Below, piece after piece: positions 59,097-64,000 of a stretch of 64,000 nt of DNA. This DNA is from Defluviimonas aquaemixtae (GTDB lineage: Bacteria; Pseudomonadota; Alphaproteobacteria; Rhodobacterales; Rhodobacteraceae). Where the stretch lies: NCBI RefSeq assembly GCF_900302475.1, contig NZ_OMOQ01000001.1, positions 1,612,001 to 1,676,000 of the forward strand, written 5' to 3'. Below the pieces are notes generated by a model, which saw only the letters and a program-made list of their open reading frames with translations, made no database searches and was not told where the DNA came from. The position numbers and the translations under genes were made by a program. Positions within the stretch are counted from its first letter, which is position 1. Each line of letters opens with the position of its first letter.

Positions 59097-60617
59097 GTGG
59101 CGAAACGTAACAATATTCTGTTCGTCATTATCGACCAGCTCAGGGCCGACTGCCTGTTCGGCGCACTTTCCGATCATGTAGACCTGCCCAACCTGCGCGC
59201 CCTCATGGACGAGGCGGTCAGCTTCCGGCGACACTATTCAGTCGCCAATCCCTGCGGTCCGTCGCGGGCTTCGATCCTCACCGGCCGCTACGCGATGAAT
59301 CACCGATCCGTCCGGAACGGGACGCCGCTCGCCCATGACCTGCCGAACCTCGCGACTGAGGTGCGGAAGGCTGGCTACAGGCCGCTGCTGTTCGGTTACA
59401 CCGACACGACTCAGGACCCGCGCGTCTATCCGCCGGGCGACCCGGCGCTGAAATCCTACGAACAGGTCATGCAAGGCTTCGAGGAAGCGGTTGAGATGCG
59501 GCTGGAGGAAAGCCTGCCCTGGCGGGCCGACCTGATAGCGAAGGGATACGACGTGCCGCCCTATCCCGACATCTTCCGCCCGGCCGGCGACCGGCCGGAC
59601 GATCCCGCGCTCTACCGCGCGGAGGACAGCGACACTGCCTTCCTCACTGACGCGGCGCTGAAGGCGCTGAGGGCACGCGCGCCGGGTTGGTTTGTCCACC
59701 TGACCTATATCCGGCCGCACCCGCCGCTCGTCGCGCCGGACCCCTACAACAGGATGTACGATCCCGCCACGCTCCCCCTGCCCCGCCGGATCGGCGCCGT
59801 GGAGGCCGAACGCGCGCGCCATCCCTTCGTCGGTCCGAGCCTCGACCGCGTCCCGATCGCCAGCGTGGTGGAGGGATTCCCCGACCTCTCTTCCACGGAT
59901 GAGAACGTGCAGCTTCTGCGGGCGATCTATCTCGGGCTTGCGACCGAGGTCGACCATCATCTCGGCCGCGTCCTGGACGAGCTCAAGGCATCCGGAGCCT
60001 ACGACGAAACGCTGATCGTCGTCACTTCGGATCATGGCGAGATGCTCGGCGATCATCATGCGTGGGGCAAGTCGACCTTCTACGACGCAGCCTATCACAC
60101 AGCCCTCATCATCCGCGACCCGAAGCGCACTGCCCGGGCGGGGTCGGCGGTCGACTTGCCAACGGAATCGGTCGACGTGGCGCCGACGATCCTCGACTGG
60201 CTCGGGCTCGGCATTCCCGAGACGATGGACGGGATGAGCCTTTTGCCGCTGATGGACGGGAAAGGGCCTGACGAGTGGCGGCAGTTCACGTTTTCCGAAC
60301 TGGACTTCGGCGATCCGATCGAGCCCACGGTGCCGCAGTCGGCGCTGGGGCTCGCACCCGAGACGACCAATCTTGTGGTCTTGCGCGGCGCTGACCACAC
60401 GCTCGTGCATTTCAATGGCGGCCTGCCGCCCCTTCTGTTCGACAACCGCGCCGAAGGCGAGATGCGCGACATCGCCGCCGACCCTGGCGCGCGCGCTGCC
60501 CTCATCGCGATGTACCGGGCCATGATGGACCACCGGATGACCCATGCCGACGGGCGCTTCATCCGGACGATGGTGACTGCGGATGGCTGCCTGACGGCGC
60601 CGAGAGGAGCAAGGTGA
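59097..60617 (+). CDS. Sulfatase-family hydrolase resembling phosphonate monoester hydrolase/arylsulfatase
   Basis: 506 residues, start GTG 59097 (MAKRNNILFVIIDQLRADCL) with GGGGGG upstream. Metal-binding Asp in FVIIDQLRAD. The formylglycine motif is CGPSR within VANPCGPSRASILTGRYAMN; SVRNGTPL and FGYTDTTQDPRVYPPGD match the phosphonate monoester hydrolase branch. LIVVTSDHGEMLGDHHAWGK carries the second metal site. No signal peptide, so cytoplasmic. It hydrolyses a sulfate, phosphate or phosphonate ester, probably of the compound imported by the downstream ABC system. Confidence 0.85.
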   Translation: MAKRNNILFVIIDQLRADCLFGALSDHVDLPNLRALMDEAVSFRRHYSVANPCGPSRASILTGRYAMNHRSVRNGTPLAHDLPNLATEVRKAGYRPLLFGYTDTTQDPRVYPPGDPALKSYEQVMQGFEEAVEMRLEESLPWRADLIAKGYDVPPYPDIFRPAGDRPDDPALYRAEDSDTAFLTDAALKALRARAPGWFVHLTYIRPHPPLVAPDPYNRMYDPATLPLPRRIGAVEAERARHPFVGPSLDRVPIASVVEGFPDLSSTDENVQLLRAIYLGLATEVDHHLGRVLDELKASGAYDETLIVVTSDHGEMLGDHHAWGKSTFYDAAYHTALIIRDPKRTARAGSAVDLPTESVDVAPTILDWLGLGIPETMDGMSLLPLMDGKGPDEWRQFTFSELDFGDPIEPTVPQSALGLAPETTNLVVLRGADHTLVHFNGGLPPLLFDNRAEGEMRDIAADPGARAALIAMYRAMMDHRMTHADGRFIRTMVTADGCLTAPRGAR

Positions 60618-60855
60618 CCTAATGCGGCCCGCGTTACCCCATCCTTCGCTTGACGCATTCCGGCGCGCTGCCCGATACTCGCCAATGTATTCCGGCAACG
60701 GCGACTTGCCTGAGCCGGACGCGAAGTGGGGGGTGTCTGCACGATCTAAGCGGAGTCGATCTCTGGCCGTATCCGGCAGCCGGGGTCTGGACCTGTGCGC
60801 CCATTCCACCGGATCACTAGGCTTCAGCCCTGAACCAGACACACGCAAGACCCGC

Positions 60856-60881
60856 AAACGAAAGAAACGAAAAAGAAACGA
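60856..60881. promoter_or_regulatory. Phased AAACGA direct repeats before the ABC receptor gene (candidate DeoR operator)
   Basis: AAACGA at 60856, 60865 and 60876, starts 9 and 11 bases apart, so the three words fall on roughly the same face of the helix. They lie 34-59 bases before the receptor start codon in a 297-base gap (60618-60914) that otherwise shows no gene. Direct repeats of this type are usual for GlpR/DeoR-family repressors. Confidence 0.5.
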
Positions 60882-60914
60882 GTATCAACCAGTGACCAAC
60901 CGACAGGAGAGATC

Positions 60915-62954
60915 ATGAAACGACTACTGCTTGGAAGCGTGACGCTTCTGGCCCTGCCCGTGGCTGCGTACGCGAATTGCCCCGGCATAACGGTCGCCGA
61001 CATGCAAGGCGTCGCACCGGGGACCTTCCCGCAGCAATACGACCTGGCTGAGTTCCAGGGCGCCGCCGGCTGCTCGATGGAGTTTTCGGAGAACCCGGCC
61101 ATCGCCGACCTGAACGGCCAGATCCGGGGCAATCCCGACCTGCCAGCTTTGGCCGAGCGTCTGCCGGAGGAGCCGCTTGTCGTCGTCCCCTACGACTCGG
61201 TCGGCAAATACGGCGGGACGCTCGACGCTTTGTCGAATGCGACCGAAGCCGGCACATCCGACTTCCTCTCGACGCGCCATGTCAACCTCGTGCGTTATTC
61301 GGACGACCTTGAGACGATCGTGCCGAATATCGCGAAAAGCTGGCAGTGGAACGACGACTACACCCAGCTGACGTTCACATTGCGCAAGGGCCACAAATGG
61401 TCAGACGGCCAGCCCTTCACCTCGGCGGACGTGAAGTTCTGGTACGACAACCTCGCACTCGATCCGAAGGTTATCGAAAAGCCGAAGGACTACGTTCTCG
61501 TGGCAGGAGAGCGGATGACCGTGGACACGCCGGATGACGTGACCGTCGTCTTCAACCTGCCGGCGCCGAAGCCGGGACTTCTGGCGCACTTCGCGACCCA
61601 TTTCGGCCAAGGCTTCCAGCCGAAGCACTTCCTCGGGCAGTTCCACCCGGACGTGAACCCCGATGCCGATACGATGGCGCAGGATCTGGGGTTCGCGGAC
61701 GGCTATGAGGTGATCAAAGCCTACTTCGGAAACTCGGACTGGACCGACACGCCGACGCCGCAGCTCAACTCGCCCGACAAGGTGGCGAAGATGCCGGCCG
61801 ACACGATGCCGACGCTGGAAAGCTACATCCTGATCCGCGACACGACCGAGGGGCGCCACTACGTTGCCAATCCCTATTTCCACATGGTCGACACGACAGG
61901 CCAGCAACTGCCCTACATCAACGAGCAGGACGAGGTTTACGCAAACGACCAGGAAGTCCGGCTGCTGAAGCTCGTGAACGGCGAGGCCGACTACAAGACG
62001 CAGTCGCTGCAGCTCTCGGATGCGCCGCTTCTTCTGGAGAACCAGGAAAAGGGCGACTACACGATCCACCTCAAACCCAAGATCGCGATGCACGCGGTAT
62101 CGTTCAACGTGACGTCGGCGGATGAGGAAAAGCGCAAGGTCTTCGGCGACCTGCGCTTCCGCCAGGCGATGTCGATCGCGATCAACCGGGAGGAGCTGAA
62201 CGCGACTGCCTATTTCGGTGAGGGGGAGATCCAGCAATATACCGGCTTCTCGCCGGTGCCGGACTATATCGACGCGAAGTGGAAGACCTTCGCGACCGAG
62301 TTCGATCCCGACGGCGCCAAGGCGCTCTTGGACGAGGTCGGCGTGGTCGATAGCGACGGCGATGGCTTCCGCGACCTGCCGAACGGTCAGCCGCTGGTCC
62401 TGAACCTGCAGTTCGCGACCCAGGGCATTGCCGGTCAGGTCGTCGAACTCATCGGTCAGCATTGGTCCAATGCCGGCATCAAGACCACGGTGAAGGAGAT
62501 CACGCCGGACGAATACCGCTCGGCTCAGTCCTCCAATCAGCTTGATGTCGGTCTCTGGGAAAAAGGCCAGCCAGTCGGCATCATCCTCGGCAACAACGAA
62601 CTCTGGGTGCCGCCGTTCGAGAACTACTTCGCCCACCGCACGGGTATGCTCTGGGCCGAATGGGTGGATTCCGGCGGTTCGAGCGGCGTCGAGCCGCCCG
62701 ACTACGTCAAGCAGCTGATCGACGACATCAACACGCTGCAATCGACCCCGGCAGGAACCGACGAGTTCAAGGCTCTCGCCAACCGGCTGGTCGAGAACAT
62801 GACCGGGAACCTCCTGTTCATCGGCACGGCGCTCACGCCCGACCCGATCTATCACCGCAACGCGCTGAAGAACTTCGTCGAGTTCAAGACGGCGTCCTAC
62901 GAATACTACCGGACGTATCCCTACCGCGCGCAGCAGTGGTGGTTCGACGAGTAA
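60915..62954 (+). CDS. ABC transporter substrate-binding protein, family 5 (peptide/nickel/opine type)
   Basis: 679 residues. Sec signal peptide MKRLLLGSVTLLALPVAAYA, cleavage before Asn21. The SBP_bac_5 body has YGGTLDALSNATEAGTSDFL, QLTFTLRKGHKWSDGQPFTS (family signature), ADVKFWYDN, RFRQAMSIAINREELNATAY and SNAGIKTTVKEITPDEY. At 679 residues it is longer than typical DppA/OppA, as in the group taking larger or glycosylated substrates. AGGAGAG precedes the start. First gene of an import operon whose permease follows; controlled probably by the DeoR regulator. Confidence 0.9.
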   Translation: MKRLLLGSVTLLALPVAAYANCPGITVADMQGVAPGTFPQQYDLAEFQGAAGCSMEFSENPAIADLNGQIRGNPDLPALAERLPEEPLVVVPYDSVGKYGGTLDALSNATEAGTSDFLSTRHVNLVRYSDDLETIVPNIAKSWQWNDDYTQLTFTLRKGHKWSDGQPFTSADVKFWYDNLALDPKVIEKPKDYVLVAGERMTVDTPDDVTVVFNLPAPKPGLLAHFATHFGQGFQPKHFLGQFHPDVNPDADTMAQDLGFADGYEVIKAYFGNSDWTDTPTPQLNSPDKVAKMPADTMPTLESYILIRDTTEGRHYVANPYFHMVDTTGQQLPYINEQDEVYANDQEVRLLKLVNGEADYKTQSLQLSDAPLLLENQEKGDYTIHLKPKIAMHAVSFNVTSADEEKRKVFGDLRFRQAMSIAINREELNATAYFGEGEIQQYTGFSPVPDYIDAKWKTFATEFDPDGAKALLDEVGVVDSDGDGFRDLPNGQPLVLNLQFATQGIAGQVVELIGQHWSNAGIKTTVKEITPDEYRSAQSSNQLDVGLWEKGQPVGIILGNNELWVPPFENYFAHRTGMLWAEWVDSGGSSGVEPPDYVKQLIDDINTLQSTPAGTDEFKALANRLVENMTGNLLFIGTALTPDPIYHRNALKNFVEFKTASYEYYRTYPYRAQQWWFDE

Positions 62955-62976
62955 ACTCTTGATCCGGCCTTAAGAG

Positions 62977-63012
62977 TCGTCCGGGGCGGGCACGCAATTC
63001 CGCCCCGGACGA
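62977..63012 (+). repeat. Strong intercistronic hairpin between receptor and permease genes
   Basis: TCGTCCGGGGCGG (62977-62989) pairs perfectly over 13 bp with CCGCCCCGGACGA (63000-63012) around a 10-base loop. A weaker ACTCTT/AAGAGT pair lies just before (about 62957-62976). No T-run follows, so it likely protects the receptor mRNA or attenuates read-through, keeping receptor in excess over permease, a common arrangement. Confidence 0.75.
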
Positions 63013-63046
63013 ACCAGCCGCTGGACAGACTGGAACCGGCACTCAC

Positions 63047-64000
63047 ATGGCTCAATTCGCCCAATTCGCGCTGACCCGTGCCTTTCTCGCGTTGGTGACG
63101 CTTCTGACCGTGTCGCTGATTGTGTTCACTCTGATGGAGCTCGTGCCCGGCACCTGCGCCGAACGCTACCTAGCGTTCAAGAACACCCAAGGCTCGCAGA
63201 TCACGATCGCCGATATCGTGGCGGAGGAGAAACGCCTTGGCCTCGACCGGCCGTTCCCTGAACGCTGGGCCAAATGGGTTTACAACGTCTTCGTCCATGG
63301 CGAGTTCGGCGACAGCTGCATCCTCAGGCTCAACATCAACCAGCTTCTCGCCGACAAGTTCTGGATCTCGCTCGGCATCTGCATGGCGGCGCTGATCCTG
63401 TCCTATGCAATCGCCGTACCGGTAGGCATCGTCACGGCAAGTTCGACGAGCGCCGTGACCAACAACTCGCTGCGGTTCGTAAGCTATCTCGGCCTCGCGC
63501 TGCCGAACTTCCTTCTGGCGCTGATCATCATGCTGATCTCCACGGTCCTCTTCGGCGACAGCCTGACGGGGCTTTTCTCGAAGGCATACCGTGACGCCGC
63601 GTGGAGCTGGGCGAAGTTCGGCGACTTCCTGAGTCGCGCCTGGCTGCCTGTCTTCATACTCGGCTGGTCGGCGACCGCCTTCGCGCTCCAGACCGTCAGG
63701 GCGCTGATGCTCGACGAGATCGGCAAGCTCTACGTCACTGCGGCCGCAGCGCGAGGCGTCTCGGGCTCGAAGCTCCTCTGGCGCTACCCGGCCAAGCATT
63801 CGCTCGGGCCGGTCGTCAATTCGCTCGGCTTCGACCTCAACCGGATCTTCAACGAGTTGCCGATCGTAGCCCTGATCCTGACACTGACGGAATCCGGAGC
63901 GCTTCTGTTCGAAAGTCTCGCCCGGTCGAACGACCAGCAGCTCGCCGGCGCGATCATCTTCCTTTTGACGGCAAGCATCGTCGCGCTGAACTTCTTCACC
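63047..64000 (+). CDS. ABC transporter permease, DppB/OppB type (C-terminus cut by window edge)
   Basis: The frame is open from ATG 63047 to the window end, 318 residues so far. The N-terminal helix LTRAFLALVTLLTVSLIVFT runs into LMELVPGT, the OppB/DppB opening. The permease core has the coupling loop YVTAAAARGVSGSKLLWRYP (EAA-like AAxxxG). A further helix follows near FNELPIVALILTLTESGALL. It partners the receptor just upstream; a second permease and ATPase genes should follow beyond the window. Confidence 0.9.
   Translation, partial: MAQFAQFALTRAFLALVTLLTVSLIVFTLMELVPGTCAERYLAFKNTQGSQITIADIVAEEKRLGLDRPFPERWAKWVYNVFVHGEFGDSCILRLNINQLLADKFWISLGICMAALILSYAIAVPVGIVTASSTSAVTNNSLRFVSYLGLALPNFLLALIIMLISTVLFGDSLTGLFSKAYRDAAWSWAKFGDFLSRAWLPVFILGWSATAFALQTVRALMLDEIGKLYVTAAAARGVSGSKLLWRYPAKHSLGPVVNSLGFDLNRIFNELPIVALILTLTESGALLFESLARSNDQQLAGAIIFLLTASIVALNFFT

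Overview
The window is GC-rich, densely packed, mostly operonic DNA. It looks like a chromosomal segment of a Rhodobacterales (Roseobacter/Paracoccus-type) alphaproteobacterium. Support comes from the F1Fo-ATPase zeta subunit (DUF1476), a TRAP substrate-binding protein, a DctB/DctD pair, RNase E with a charged tail, and a split-methionine-synthase type module with a DUF1638 protein. Many start and stop codons overlap (ATGA, GTGA, TTGA). There is no rRNA operon, CRISPR array, intact insertion sequence or prophage.

Layout. 1-2.8 kb: a truncated TRAP solute-binding protein gene divergent from a Cache-domain histidine kinase/LuxR-type regulator pair. 2.9-10.3 kb (minus strand): a carnitine-type catabolic operon running from a BKACE enzyme through a carnitine dehydrogenase-thioesterase fusion, an SDR and an acyl-CoA dehydrogenase to an NDP-forming CoA ligase and a CaiD-like hydratase. 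Its predicted product is glycine betaine. 10.6-26.2 kb: a surface-glycan locus with a GT2/GT-C pair, an RfbF-led six-gene operon for a C-methylated deoxysugar, GtrA, large membrane proteins and four arylsulfotransferase-like paralogues, three of them in tandem. 26.2-34.6 kb: ccdA, a decayed secreted-protein gene, rne, dctD/dctB and purQ. 34.9-45.7 kb: a GAF protein, a GDCCVxC-family remnant, purS and purC, ATPase zeta, an MprF-like protein, homocysteine methyltransferase (bmt), a radical SAM protein with a C-terminal clamp-binding-like motif, a corrinoid protein, a tiny membrane protein, DUF1638, sufE, a lipoprotein and rnd. 45.9-54.2 kb: purN/purM, a P-type ATPase, a CAT-anticodon tRNA, dodecin, an EnvZ-like kinase, a metallo-beta-lactamase-fold hydrolase and tRNA-Asn. 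54.2-64 kb: a gene-poor stretch beside tRNA-Asn, a methyltransferase divergent from a GlxA-type AraC regulator, then a DeoR/inositol-phosphatase pair divergent from a sulfatase/phosphonate-monoester-hydrolase-like enzyme and a family-5 ABC transporter that runs off the window.

How the genes may work together. The carnitine operon should yield glycine betaine, and betaine can feed a homocysteine methyltransferase such as bmt about 30 kb away. The bmt/corrinoid/DUF1638 genes resemble the split MetH of roseobacters. The glycan locus is the most unusual part: four membrane-anchored arylsulfotransferase-like proteins sit among glycosyltransferases and CDP-sugar genes, and two of the four have lost one of three histidines shared by the other two. 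The sulfatase/ABC locus carries helically phased AAACGA repeats that look like DeoR-family operators.

All functions are read from sequence motifs and family knowledge; no database search was run.
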